Notes: generated by a model not told the origin, from the sequence alone. A stretch of DNA of 25,031 bases from DATKEH01 sp035546355 (GCA_035546355.1 DATKEH010000165.1:1-25031), one strand, 5' to 3'. Numbered from the stretch's first letter, positions 8,893 to 19,149 are shown. Program-made: numbers and translations.

Positions 8893-9794
8893 CTAGCTGC
8901 GGCGCCGCGGGGGTCGTGAGCGCAGCAGCCGGGGGAGGTGCGCGCGGATCCACGCCTCCGCCTCGGCGTGGCCGGGGAACTCCCGCTCCCGCCGCCGGAA
9001 CTCCGGCGGGTGCAGCGCGCGGCGGCCGTTGCGCGCCGCGGTGGCGGGCAGCGCCGCATGGAGCATCTCGTGGTGGACGACGGATTCCACCACCTGTCGC
9101 GGCACCCAGCGCTGGTCGAGCGCCGGGTGGATGCGGATCAGCGCCTGGTCGGCGACGAAGCTGCCGAGGCGGATGGTACGGCGGGCGCCGCGCCGCCGGC
9201 GCGCCGGCCAGGCGCCCCAGGTGATCGCCACCCGCAGCGCGTCGGCGAAGTGGCGGCGGTTCAAGGTCTCGGTGATCGCCGCCAGGTCGTGAGCGCGGCC
9301 GGCGGGCACCAAGTGCCGCCGCGGCGCCGGGCGCGCGCTGCGGCCGTCCCGCGGCCGGCGGTCGAAGGCGGCGCGCAGCGTAGCGAGGGTCTCCCGCCGC
9401 CGCGCCGGCGGCAACGCGCCCGCGGCGAAGTCCGCGACCGCCCGCAGGACCGCCGGCTCGGTACCCGCGAACACCCAGTGCAGCCGCAGCTGCAGACCGC
9501 CGCCGTGGTCGCGCCGGGCGTGGAGGAAGCTGCTGCGGTTGTCGGTCAGCGTCAGCCGCGCGAGCTCGCCGTCGAGGAGGGCGTCGAGCCGGTGGAGCAG
9601 GCGCGAGGCCTGGCGCTCCGAGACCCGCCCGCCCACTCCCGCGCCCCACCGCAGCCGGGGGTCGACGTCGGCAGCACGGGGCGCAGACGGGCCGGAAGCC
9701 GGCGCCGCCGGGCGGGACCGCGGCCTCGCCGCGCGACGGCGGCGCACCGCGTCCCGCACCGAGGCCAGGGCGCCGAACAGCTGCAACTGCCTGC

Positions 9795-9798
<4 letters not shown>
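8893..9798 (-). CDS. SprT-like putative zinc metallopeptidase, coupled to ahcY
   Basis: This 301-residue basic protein has a C-terminal zincin region with HEMLH at residues 243-247, inside VVESVVHHEMLHAALP. Around it are features of SprT-like domains: ITETLNRRHFADALRVAITWG about 50 residues before, RTIRLGSFVADQALIRIHPALD, and GHAEAEAW after. The N-terminal 150 residues are Arg/Ala-rich, with ELARLTLTDNRSSFLHARR, and are not recognised. The start is uncertain. TTG at 9798-9796 overlaps the TGA of ahcY and suggests translational coupling; no ATG or GTG with a ribosome binding site is nearby. A later GTG (around residue 14) is an alternative. Role unknown: SprT-like proteins act on DNA-protein crosslinks in eukaryotes, but bacterial relatives are poorly characterised. 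Cytoplasmic, no signal peptide. Confidence 0.75.
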
Positions 9799-11297
<1,499 letters not shown>

Positions 11298-11501
11298 GAC
11301 TCTCTCCTCGCTGATCTCGGGTTCCCGCGCGGCGGGGGATGGGGGGGCCTCGCCGTCGGCGAGAGGCCCGGCGCGAAGCGTAACATACGGCTCTCGGCAC
11401 GGCGGTTGCTCGAGGGTGAGGGCATCGCACCAGCCGAGGGGCCGCTCCCCCGGTGGCGAGGCCCCGCAGGGCTCGCAGGAGTTATGAGTACCCGTACGTT
11501 T

Positions 11502-11507
11502 TATGAT
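11502..11507 (+). promoter_or_regulatory. Possible -10 box (TATGAT) of the cytochrome operon
   Basis: TATGAT lies in a locally AT-rich patch (GTTTTATGATC) within a very GC-rich space, 44 nt before the ATG at 11552. That leaves a leader with the ribosome binding site AGGAGAG. No good -35 hexamer stands 16-18 nt upstream, so an activator might be needed. Confidence 0.4.
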
Positions 11508-11551
11508 CGCCGCTGCGGCGGCCGCGCCGGCGAGCGGGACAGGAGAGTCGC

Positions 11552-14470
11552 ATGACCGACACCCCGGACGCCCCCCCAGTCCGTCGCCAGCGCTACGTTC
11601 CGGCCGTCGGCAAGCGTCTGAAGAAGCTCCTCTTCGTCGTCTTCGGCCTGTTCGCGCTGCTGGCGGTCAACTCGGTGTACCTGCTGGCGGTTCGAGGCTT
11701 CGAGGCGGCGACCGGCAACACCTACCAGAACTGGTTCTACCTGCTGATGTTTCTCGGGCATCTGGTCCTCGGCCTGCTGATCGTCGTGCCGGTGATCCTG
11801 TTCGGCGCCTTCCACTTCAAGAACGCGCACGATCGGCCCAACCGCCGGGCGGTTCGGGTGGGCTACGCCCTGTTCACCACCGCCCTGCTGCTGTTGGTCT
11901 CCGGTATCGTCCTCACCCGCATCGAAGGCGTGATCGTGGTCAAGGACCCGGCGGTGCGCTCGCTGGCCTGGTGGGTGCACGTACTGACGCCGCTGTTGGC
12001 GGCGTGGCTGTTCGTGCTCCACCGCCTGGCGGGTCGCCGCATCCAGTGGAAGGTCGGGGCGCGGTGGGCGATGGTGGCCGGCGCCTTCGCGGTGGTGATG
12101 CTCGCCTTCCATTCCCAGGATCCACGGCAATGGGACGTCGAGGGCCCCGAGTCGGGGGAGCGGTACTTCTTCCCATCGCTGGCCCGCACCGCGACCGGCA
12201 ACTTCATCCCCGAGCGGGCGCTGACGAACGACCGCTACTGCGCGGAGTGCCACGCCGACGTGCACGAGCAGTGGAGTCACAGCGTGCACAAGTTCAGCTC
12301 CTTCAACAATCCGCCCTACCTGTTCTCGGTGCGCGAGACCCGCAAGGTGTCGCTGCTGCGTGACGGCGAGCTGCGCGCCTCCCGCTGGTGCGCCGGCTGC
12401 CACGACCCGGTGGTGTTCTTCTCCGGCAAGTTCGACGACCCGGAGTTCGACGACGTCGAGGATCCCTCCGGCCAGGCGGGGATCACCTGCAGCGTCTGCC
12501 ACGGCATCACCCACGTCAACAGCACTCGGGGCAACGCCGACTACACCATCGAGGAGTCGGTCCAGTACCCCTTCGCCTACAGCGAGGATGCGCGGCTCGG
12601 GTGGGTCAACCGGCAGCTCGTCAAGGCCAAGCCCGACCTCCACAAGAAGACCTTCTTGAAGCCGCTGCATCGCACCGCCGAGCTCTGCTCGACCTGCCAC
12701 AAGGTGCATCTGCCGCCGGAGCTCAACCACTACAAGTGGCTGCGCGGCCAGAACCACTACGACGCCTACCTGTTGTCGGGCGTTTCGGGGCACGGCGTGG
12801 CGAGCTTCTACTACCCGCCGAAGGCGACCCACAACTGCCAGGAATGCCACATGCCGACGCACGCCTCCGACGACTTCGGAGCGCAGGACTTCGACCAGGA
12901 CGGCGGCCTCCAGGTGCACGACCACATGTTCCCGTCGGCCAACACCGGCATACCCCACCTGCTGGATCTGCCGGACTGGGTCAACCAGAAGCATCTCGCG
13001 TTCAACGACGGGGTGATGCGGGTCGACCTGTTCGGGATCAAGGAGGGCGCGGCCATCGACGGCGCGCTGACCGCGCCGTTGCGGCCGGAGGTGCCGGTAC
13101 TGGAGCCGGGGAGGAGCTACCTGCTCGAGGCGGTGATCCGTACGGTCAAGATGGGCCACCTGTTCACCCAGGGCACCGCCGATTCCAACGAGATCTGGCT
13201 CGACGTCACGGTGTGGAGCGACGGCCGGGTGATCGGCCGCAGCGGCGGCCTGGGGGAGCGCAACGAGGTCGACCCCTGGTCGCACTTCGTCAACGTCTAC
13301 ATGCTCGACCGTCATGGCAACCGCATCGATCGCCGCAACGCGCAGGACATCTTCGTGCCGCTCTACAACCACCAGATCCCGCCGGGGGCCGCCGACGTCA
13401 TCCACTACGCGCTGGCGCTGCCCGCGGACGTGAGCGCGCCGGTGACCGTCGAGGCGAAGCTGCAGTACCGGAAGTTCGACACCACCTACATGCAGCACGT
13501 CTACGGCGCCGAATTCGTCAACGACCTGCCGATCCTGACGCTGGCGACGGATCGGGTGACCTTCCCGGTGGCCGGCGGGCCGCCGGCGAGCAACGATCCC
13601 TCTCCCGTCGAGGAGTGGCAACGGTGGAACGACTACGGCATCGGCCTGCTGCGCAAGGGCGGCAAGAGCAAGGGGGAGCTGCGCCAGGCCGAGGAAGCGT
13701 TCCAGCGCGTCGAGGCGATGGGGCGGCCGGATGGGCCTCTCAACCTGGCCCGGGTCTACCTCGCCCAGGGCACGGTGCAGGACAAGGCGATCACCGCTCT
13801 CGAGCGGGCGGCGGCCTTCGACCCGTCGGCACCGCAGTGGACGGTGGCCTGGCTCACCGGCCAGGTGAACAAACAGAACGGCTACCTCGACGAGGCCATC
13901 GCCGCCTTCCGCAGCATCGTCGACAGCGACACCGCCGAGACGCGGCAGCGGGAGCTCGACTTCTCGCAGGACTACAACCTGCTCAACGAGCTCGGCCAGA
14001 CCCTGTTCGAGCGGGCCAAGCAGGAGCGTGGCGAGGCGCGGCGGACGCAGCGGGTCGCACTGATGCGCGAGGCGGCCACCTGGTTCGAGCGGACGCTGGC
14101 CATCGACTCGGAGAGCGCCATGGCGCACTACAACCTGGGGCTGCTGTACAAGCAGCTGGGCGACGACGCGAAGGGAACGGAGCACCTGCAGCTCTACCAG
14201 CGGTACAAGCCGGACGACAACGCCCGCGATCGCGTGGTGGCCATCCACCGGGCCGCCAATCCCGCCGCCGATTTCGCCGCCGAGGCGATCGTCATCTACG
14301 ATCTGCGCCGCGACGGGGCGTTCGAGCTCGGGCTGCCGCTCGCCGAGGCGCGCCGCGCCCGGCGCTACGAGATCGGGCGGCAGCCGGAGAGCCCAGGGCA
14401 GGAGTTCCTGCGGCCGGTGGCCGCGCACGCGCAGGGGCGGCAGCCCGCTTCCGTGGGCGGCGCGCCGTGA
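11552..14470 (+). CDS. Membrane-anchored pentahaem c-type cytochrome with TPR domain
   Basis: This 972-residue protein has three parts. (1) Five hydrophobic helices lie at about 25-47, 61-88, 103-122, 137-159 and 172-187. A basic N-terminus (RRQRYVPAVGKRLKK) predicts N-in/C-out. Histidines 70 and 88 in helix 2, and 143 and 157 in helix 4, could pair as ligands of two b haems. (2) A periplasmic domain holds five CxxCH motifs at residues 230, 280, 313, 379 and 429 (CAECH, CAGCH, CSVCH, CSTCH, CQECH), resembling cytochrome c-552/c-554-type multihaem folds. (3) A beta-rich part (about 500-680) is followed by TPRs (about 690-900). The protein probably takes electrons from the quinol pool or passes them to it; the partner is unknown. 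The ATG is preceded by AGGAGAG. It is followed after 28 nt by the FG-GAP/ASPIC-UnbV gene, evidently in one operon. The fusion order is unusual. The cytochrome assignment is firm, the b haems are inference. Confidence 0.88.
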   Translation: MTDTPDAPPVRRQRYVPAVGKRLKKLLFVVFGLFALLAVNSVYLLAVRGFEAATGNTYQNWFYLLMFLGHLVLGLLIVVPVILFGAFHFKNAHDRPNRRAVRVGYALFTTALLLLVSGIVLTRIEGVIVVKDPAVRSLAWWVHVLTPLLAAWLFVLHRLAGRRIQWKVGARWAMVAGAFAVVMLAFHSQDPRQWDVEGPESGERYFFPSLARTATGNFIPERALTNDRYCAECHADVHEQWSHSVHKFSSFNNPPYLFSVRETRKVSLLRDGELRASRWCAGCHDPVVFFSGKFDDPEFDDVEDPSGQAGITCSVCHGITHVNSTRGNADYTIEESVQYPFAYSEDARLGWVNRQLVKAKPDLHKKTFLKPLHRTAELCSTCHKVHLPPELNHYKWLRGQNHYDAYLLSGVSGHGVASFYYPPKATHNCQECHMPTHASDDFGAQDFDQDGGLQVHDHMFPSANTGIPHLLDLPDWVNQKHLAFNDGVMRVDLFGIKEGAAIDGALTAPLRPEVPVLEPGRSYLLEAVIRTVKMGHLFTQGTADSNEIWLDVTVWSDGRVIGRSGGLGERNEVDPWSHFVNVYMLDRHGNRIDRRNAQDIFVPLYNHQIPPGAADVIHYALALPADVSAPVTVEAKLQYRKFDTTYMQHVYGAEFVNDLPILTLATDRVTFPVAGGPPASNDPSPVEEWQRWNDYGIGLLRKGGKSKGELRQAEEAFQRVEAMGRPDGPLNLARVYLAQGTVQDKAITALERAAAFDPSAPQWTVAWLTGQVNKQNGYLDEAIAAFRSIVDSDTAETRQRELDFSQDYNLLNELGQTLFERAKQERGEARRTQRVALMREAATWFERTLAIDSESAMAHYNLGLLYKQLGDDAKGTEHLQLYQRYKPDDNARDRVVAIHRAANPAADFAAEAIVIYDLRRDGAFELGLPLAEARRARRYEIGRQPESPGQEFLRPVAAHAQGRQPASVGGAP

Positions 14471-14498
14471 CGAGACGACGAGAGAGGGCGAAGACGAC

Positions 14499-16397
14499 AT
14501 GACCATCGAGCCGCACGAGGTCGAGACCGAGGAGGACGAGGCGCCGGCGTCCGGGCTGCAGCCCGTGCCCATCCCCGAGGAGGAGCTAGTCCCCGAGGAC
14601 GACGCGATCATCGGCCGTGCCCTGCGGCGCTCCCTGCTGGTGGCGGGCGCGGTCGCACTGCTGGCCGTGGCGGTGTACCTCGCGCTCCACCGTCGCCAGG
14701 AAGCGGCGCCGGAGGTCAGCATCGCCGCCGCGCCGCCGCTGGCGGCGCGTGTCGGCGCCGAAGCGCCGCAGGTGAGGTTCACCGACGTCACGGCCGAGGC
14801 AGGGATCGACTTCGTCCACTTCAACGGCGCCACCGGCCACAAGCTCCTCCCGGAGACCATGGGCGGCGGCGCCGCGTTCTTCGACTACGACGGCGACGGT
14901 TATCCCGACCTGCTGCTGGTCAGCGGCAGCGACTGGCCGGGTGAGGCGCGGCAGCAGCGCGGGCCGACGTTGGTGCTGTACCGCAACCTCGGCGGCCGGT
15001 TCGTCGACGTCACCGCCGGCAGCGGCCTGGGCGACGGGTTCTACGGCCAGGGAGTGGCGGCCGGAGACTTCGACGGCGACGGCCGCGTCGACCTGTTCGT
15101 CACCGCGGTGGGCGCGAACCGCCTCTACCGCAACCTCGGCGGCGGCCGGTTCGAGGACGTCACCGCCGCCGCCGGGGTCGCCGGGGCCGCCGACGAGTGG
15201 AGCACCGGCGCCGCGTTCTTCGACTACGACGGCGACGGCGACCTGGACCTGTTCGTCTGCAACTACGTACGTTGGTCCAAGGAGATCGACTTCCAGCTCG
15301 ACTACCGCCTGACCGGCATCGGCCGCGCCTACGGGCCGCCGCTCAACTACCAGGGCACCTACCCCTACCTCTACCGCAACGAAGGGGATGGCACCTTCAC
15401 CGAGGTCTCGCAGGCGGCCGGGCTGCACATCGACAACCCCGCCACCGGGGTACCGGTGGCGAAGTCGCTGGCGGTGGCTCCGATCGACGTCGATGGCGAC
15501 GGCTGGATCGACCTGATGGTGGCCAACGACACGGTGCGCAATTTCTTCTTCCGCAACCGGGGCGATGGCACCTTCGAGGAGACGGCCGAGTTCTTCGGTC
15601 TGGCCTACGACCGGGACGGCAGTGCCACCGGCGCCATGGGCATCGACGCCGCGGCCTATCGCAACGACGGCGACGTCGGGTTCGCCATCGGCAACTTCGC
15701 CAACGAGATGACCTCGCTGTTCGTCAGCCAGGGCGACCCGACGCTGTTCGCCGACGAGGCGATCACCGAGGGGATCGGCGCTCCGACCCGGATCGCGCTC
15801 AGCTTCGGGTTGCTGCTGTTCGACTACGACCTCGACGGCCGGCTCGACCTGGCGCAGGCCAACGGCCACCTGGAGGAAGAGATCACCAAGGTGGACCCGA
15901 GCCAGCAGTACCGTCAGCCGACGCAGCTGTTCTGGAACAGCGGTGGCGCCGCGGGCGGGCGCACCTTCGTCGAGGTTGCCGCAGCGCAGGCGGGGGACCT
16001 GGCACGGCCGCTGGTGGGGCGGGGCTCGGCGGTGGCCGACTACGACCTCGACGGCGACCTCGACCTGCTGGTGGTGCAGAACGGGGGTCCGCCCCTGCTG
16101 CTGCGCAACGACCAGCAACTGGGGCACCACTGGCTGCGGGTACGGCTGGTGGGAGGGGGCAACCGCGACGCCATCGGCGCCTGGGTGGAGCTCACCGCGG
16201 GCGACGTCACCCAGCGCCGGCAGGTGATGCCGACGCGAAGCTACTTGTCGCAGTCGGAGCTGCCCCTGACCTTCGGTCTCGGCGCGGCCACCGCGATCGA
16301 CGCGCTCACCGTCACCTGGCCCGACGGCAGCGTGCAGCCGGTGGCGGTGGAAGGCGTCGACCAGCTGGTCGTGGTGGAGAAGTCCGCCGGAGCGTAG
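14499..16397 (+). CDS. Membrane-anchored FG-GAP / ASPIC-UnbV (CRTAC-like) propeller protein
   Basis: The 632-residue protein has an acidic cytoplasmic N-terminus and one signal-anchor helix (about 44-63). A large periplasmic part follows, with repeated FG-GAP/VCBS calcium-binding loops of the DxDGDGxxDL type (DYDGDGYPDL, DFDGDGRVDL, DYDGDGDLDL, DVDGDGWIDL, DYDLDGRLDL, DYDLDGDLDL), predicting a beta-propeller. The C-terminal region WLRVRLVGGGNRDAIGAWVELTAGD...VTWPDG matches the ASPIC/UnbV domain. Such proteins are common in Acidobacteriota, Planctomycetota and Verrucomicrobiota, and their roles are largely unknown. There are no haem motifs. The gene follows the pentahaem cytochrome gene by 28 nt, with GAGAGGGCGAAG upstream of the ATG, so the two are probably co-translated and may form a complex. 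It converges on the kinase gene across a 35-nt space. Fold assignment is strong; function unassigned. Confidence 0.9.
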   Translation: MTIEPHEVETEEDEAPASGLQPVPIPEEELVPEDDAIIGRALRRSLLVAGAVALLAVAVYLALHRRQEAAPEVSIAAAPPLAARVGAEAPQVRFTDVTAEAGIDFVHFNGATGHKLLPETMGGGAAFFDYDGDGYPDLLLVSGSDWPGEARQQRGPTLVLYRNLGGRFVDVTAGSGLGDGFYGQGVAAGDFDGDGRVDLFVTAVGANRLYRNLGGGRFEDVTAAAGVAGAADEWSTGAAFFDYDGDGDLDLFVCNYVRWSKEIDFQLDYRLTGIGRAYGPPLNYQGTYPYLYRNEGDGTFTEVSQAAGLHIDNPATGVPVAKSLAVAPIDVDGDGWIDLMVANDTVRNFFFRNRGDGTFEETAEFFGLAYDRDGSATGAMGIDAAAYRNDGDVGFAIGNFANEMTSLFVSQGDPTLFADEAITEGIGAPTRIALSFGLLLFDYDLDGRLDLAQANGHLEEEITKVDPSQQYRQPTQLFWNSGGAAGGRTFVEVAAAQAGDLARPLVGRGSAVADYDLDGDLDLLVVQNGGPPLLLRNDQQLGHHWLRVRLVGGGNRDAIGAWVELTAGDVTQRRQVMPTRSYLSQSELPLTFGLGAATAIDALTVTWPDGSVQPVAVEGVDQLVVVEKSAGA

Positions 16398-16404
16398 GAC
16401 GCTT

Positions 16405-16440
16405 CCGCCCTCGGCGGGCCGCCCAGGTCCCCTCAGGGGA
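16405..16440. terminator. Possible weak bidirectional terminator hairpins
   Basis: Between the convergent propeller and kinase genes are CCGCC-CTC-GGCGG (16405-16417) and TCCCC-TCA-GGGGA (16428-16440). The second overlaps the kinase stop codon. Neither has a T tract on either strand, so intrinsic termination is doubtful. Confidence 0.25.
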
Positions 16441-18367
16441 GGGGCTCGCCCTCCTCGTCACGGGTCAGGGCGGGCGGCGAGGGATCCGCGGCCGGCTCGT
16501 CGTCGGCGTCCTGCGTCGCCGGGGCTGCGGCGCGTCGTGGCGGTGGCGCGGCATCGGCCCCTGGCAGCTCGACGTCGAGCTGCGAGCCGCCCGCCGCCCC
16601 GGGAACCCCGGTCAAAGCCTGGCGCAACGTCGCCAGATCGACGGGCTTCACCAGGTGATCGTCGAAGCCGGCGGCCTGGCTGCGCCGGCGGTCGTGCTCC
16701 TGGCCATAGCCCGTCAGGGCGATCAGGCGCAAGGGGTGATCCGACGGCTGCCGCCGCAGCCGGCGCGCCAGCTCGTATCCGTCCATCACCGGCAAGCCGA
16801 TGTCGAGCAGCGCCACGTCCGGCGGCCTCTCGGCCGCCATCGCCAGGGCGACCCTGCCCTCGTGCGCCGCGACCACCTGGTATCCCTCCAGGCGCAGCAG
16901 CTCGGCCAGGGCCTCGGCGGCGTCGCGGTTGTCGTCCACCACCAGGATCCGCAGCGCCTCGCCCTGCTGCCGGGGACGCCCGGCCGCGATCGCCGCGACC
17001 CCCCCCGCCGCGCCCCTGCCGGGAAGGCGAACCTCCACCTCGGTGCCCCGGTCGCGGCCTTCGCTGCGGGCGGTGACGGAGCCGCCGTGCAGCTCGACGA
17101 GGCTCTGCACCAGCTTCAGCCCGAGCCCCAGGCCGCCCTCGCGACGGTCCGGCGGCTGACGCTCCTGGGTGAAGGGTTCGAAGAGGGTGGGCAGCACGTC
17201 CTGAGGGATCCCCTTGCCGCTGTCGCGCACCGTGAGCACGATCTCCCCGCCTTCGCGGCGCGCCCGCACCGCCACCTGGCCTCCCCGCGGCGTGTATCTC
17301 GCGGCGTTGTTGAGCAGGTTCGCCAGCACCTGCGCCAGGCGTACGGGGTCGCCCCGCAAGAGCAGCGTCCCCGCAGGAAGGTCCAGGTCGAGATGGTGCT
17401 CTCGCTCCTCGATCAGCGGCGCCACCATCTCCAGGGCGTGGCCGACCACGGTGGCGAGATCGACGCGCTCGAGGGACAGCTGCAGGCGTCCACTGGTGAT
17501 GCGCGACAGGTCGAGGAGGTCGTCGACCAGCCGCTTGAGGTGCTTGACCTGGCGATCGAGGATTCTCAGCTCGCGGCCGAGGGCTCCGTCGTCCTTGCGG
17601 TGCAGCAGCTCCAGGGCGGTGAGGATGGGGGCGAGGGGATTCCGCAGCTCGTGGCCCAACAGGGCCAGGAACTCGTCCTTGCGGCGGTCGGCTTGCCGCG
17701 CCAGCTCCCAGGCGCCCCGCATCTGCTCTTCGCGATCGGCGAGCTCGCGGTAGAGGCGGGCGTTCTCGAGCGCCACGGCGACGCGTCGCGCCAGCTCCTG
17801 CGCCAGCTGCGGGTCGAAGCCGGCGAGCTGTCGCCCCCGGGCGGTGAAGGCGAGGGTGAGGGCGCCGACGGTACGACCTTGCGTCACCAGCGGCAGCGCC
17901 ACCGCCGAGTGGATCCCGAGGCGGTGCATGAGGGCGGCGTGTTCCTCGTCGTAGCTGTGGCGGCTGATGAGCTCCGCGTCGATCTCCGGCAACGGCACCG
18001 GGGCGCCGGTGCGGATCGCCAGCGGGCCGGGCTGCGGCGAGTCCCAGCTGGGGGGATAGCGTTGCTGCAACTCCGCCAGGAGCGGGAGGTGGGCGGGATC
18101 CGCCGCCGAGGCCGCCACGCGGCGCACGTCCCGCTCCCCCTCGACGACGTCCACCAGGCACCAGTCTCCCATCTGCGGGACGCACAGATCGGCCACTGCG
18201 GCGGCTACGCGATCGAAGTCGAGGCTGGTGGAGAGCACCTCGCTGACCCGCGCCAGGAAGGCGAGCTTGTCGAGGGTACCGGGGCCGGCGAGGGGTGGGT
18301 GGGGGTCGTCGCGGGGCAATTGGGCGGTTCTCTCCCTCCGCCGCGTAATGCAAGCTCCGCGCCGCAT
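16433..18367 (-). CDS. Soluble hybrid histidine kinase (GAF - HisKA - HATPase - receiver)
   Basis: Signal-transduction kinase of 644 residues from the ATG at 18367. Domains in order: a GAF domain (about 20-190), a short coiled linker (ADREEQMRGAWELARQADRRKDEF), HisKA with the H-box GHELRNPLAPI (phospho-acceptor His239), and a HATPase with NLLNNAARYTPRGG, DSGKGIPQDVLPTLFEPF and GGLGLGLKLV. Last is a receiver domain with ILVVDDNRDAAEAL, the phospho-acceptor Asp522 in LLDIGLPVMDG, and the Lys of HLVKPVD. A Pro/Ala-rich tail of about 60 residues follows. No membrane segment is seen, so it senses a cytoplasmic signal through GAF. The start is uncertain, because a TTG at 18319 has a purine-rich GGAGGGAGA upstream and would remove 16 residues of low-quality sequence. 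It is divergent from the SUMF1 gene; no separate response regulator is in view. Confidence 0.93.
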   Translation of the reverse strand: MRRGACITRRRERTAQLPRDDPHPPLAGPGTLDKLAFLARVSEVLSTSLDFDRVAAAVADLCVPQMGDWCLVDVVEGERDVRRVAASAADPAHLPLLAELQQRYPPSWDSPQPGPLAIRTGAPVPLPEIDAELISRHSYDEEHAALMHRLGIHSAVALPLVTQGRTVGALTLAFTARGRQLAGFDPQLAQELARRVAVALENARLYRELADREEQMRGAWELARQADRRKDEFLALLGHELRNPLAPILTALELLHRKDDGALGRELRILDRQVKHLKRLVDDLLDLSRITSGRLQLSLERVDLATVVGHALEMVAPLIEEREHHLDLDLPAGTLLLRGDPVRLAQVLANLLNNAARYTPRGGQVAVRARREGGEIVLTVRDSGKGIPQDVLPTLFEPFTQERQPPDRREGGLGLGLKLVQSLVELHGGSVTARSEGRDRGTEVEVRLPGRGAAGGVAAIAAGRPRQQGEALRILVVDDNRDAAEALAELLRLEGYQVVAAHEGRVALAMAAERPPDVALLDIGLPVMDGYELARRLRRQPSDHPLRLIALTGYGQEHDRRRSQAAGFDDHLVKPVDLATLRQALTGVPGAAGGSQLDVELPGADAAPPPRRAAAPATQDADDEPAADPSPPALTRDEEGEPLP

Positions 18368-18394
18368 GGGAGTGCGCCCCGTCGCCGCATGGCC

Positions 18395-18423
18395 TTGACC
18401 GCGGCTGCCGATGCGGAGACGAT
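18395..18423 (+). promoter_or_regulatory. Promoter of the SUMF1-domain gene, leaderless layout
   Basis: TTGACC (18395-18400), a 17-nt spacer and GACGAT (18418-18423) are followed by 6 nt and the GTG at 18430. This is the best -35/-10 pair seen in the window for a gene without a Shine-Dalgarno sequence. Confidence 0.5.
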
Positions 18424-18429
18424 GCGCGC

Positions 18430-19149
18430 GTGCCGCGCGACCTCTACACGCGGTATCCGCGCCCGCTGCTCTGGCTCGTGCCCGGCGGCGATCTGTGGAT
18501 CGAAGGGCAGCCCGGGATCGCCGCGCAGCGGGTCGAGATCGCGCCCTTCTACCTGAGCAAGCTGCCGGTCGACAACGAGCAGTTCGAGGCCTTCGATCCC
18601 GGCTTCCAGCGCGGCGCGGCCTCGGCCGGCGACCGCGACCCCGCGGTCGGCGTGAGCTGGGAGGAGGCGCAGGCCTATTGCGCCTGGTACGCGGAGATCG
18701 CGCGCAAGCCCATCCGTCTCCCCGACGAGCTCGAGTGGGAGCACGCGTGCCGGGCAGGGAACCGCGCGAGGGCGTTCTGGGGCGACGATCCCGAGGGCGC
18801 CGAGGAGCACGCCTGGGACGCCCGCAACAGCGGCGGACGGGTACCGCGGCTGGAGGCCAAGCGGGCCAACGAGCACGGGCTGTATGGGGTGCTCGGCGGG
18901 GTGTGGGAGTGGACGGCCTCGCCGTGGCGCGAACTACCTGCCGCGGAGGTTGGGAGAGGGGACGCGACGCTGCCGCCGGATGCCCCGCGGGTGCTGCGCG
19001 GCGGGTCGTTCCGCGTCGACCGTGCGGTGCTGGGCTGCGCGCTGCGCAAGGCCGCGGCGCCGGGGGAACGCTTCGACGACGCCGGCTTCCGGATCGCGCG
19101 CAGCCTGCGTCAGGGACGCCCGGGCGTGCCTCCATGGGCACTCGGCTAA
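18430..19149 (+). CDS. SUMF1 / formylglycine-generating-enzyme-like domain protein lacking the catalytic Cys pair
   Basis: A 239-residue protein consisting of a single FGE-sulfatase (SUMF1-type) domain. Motifs in order: PFYLSKLPVDNEQFEAF, VGVSWEEAQAYCAWYA, IRLPDELEWEHACRAG, NEHGLYGVLGGVWEWTASPW, RVLRGGSFRVDR and DDAGFRIARS. Characterised formylglycine-generating enzymes use two Cys spaced five apart after the RGGS motif. Here only one Cys (in GCALRK) occurs in that stretch, so sulfatase activation is unlikely. The fold is also used by ergothioneine-type non-haem iron enzymes and by binding proteins. The start is GTG at 18430, set by the family-like N-terminus and a promoter 6 nt upstream; there is no ribosome binding site. 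It has no signal peptide. It is divergent from the hybrid kinase, and nth starts 11 nt after its stop. Confidence 0.88.
   Translation: MPRDLYTRYPRPLLWLVPGGDLWIEGQPGIAAQRVEIAPFYLSKLPVDNEQFEAFDPGFQRGAASAGDRDPAVGVSWEEAQAYCAWYAEIARKPIRLPDELEWEHACRAGNRARAFWGDDPEGAEEHAWDARNSGGRVPRLEAKRANEHGLYGVLGGVWEWTASPWRELPAAEVGRGDATLPPDAPRVLRGGSFRVDRAVLGCALRKAAAPGERFDDAGFRIARSLRQGRPGVPPWALG

Noticed and set aside
11298..11480. S-adenosylhomocysteine riboswitch upstream of ahcY
   Set aside because: These occur in some bacteria before ahcY, so I looked for the conserved GAGGAGCGCUGC-type core and its pairing partner. I could not find them on the minus strand.
11501..14860. Open frame of more than 1100 codons on the minus strand opposite the cytochrome gene
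   Set aside because: It is the shadow of the real gene in GC-rich DNA. The plus frame has five CxxCH motifs, TPRs and a ribosome binding site, while the minus frame is a low-complexity Arg/Val/Gln/His mixture.
14860..16100. Repeated GACTACGACGGCGACGG-like DNA in the propeller gene as a possible DNA repeat array
   Set aside because: The repetition follows the protein-level calcium-binding loops of FG-GAP/VCBS repeats and is irregularly spaced, so it is neither a CRISPR nor a satellite.
15197..18556. Long plus-strand open frame across the propeller and kinase genes
   Set aside because: It crosses a convergent gene pair, is rich in Arg/Gly/Ala repeats without domain motifs, and conflicts with two well-supported genes.
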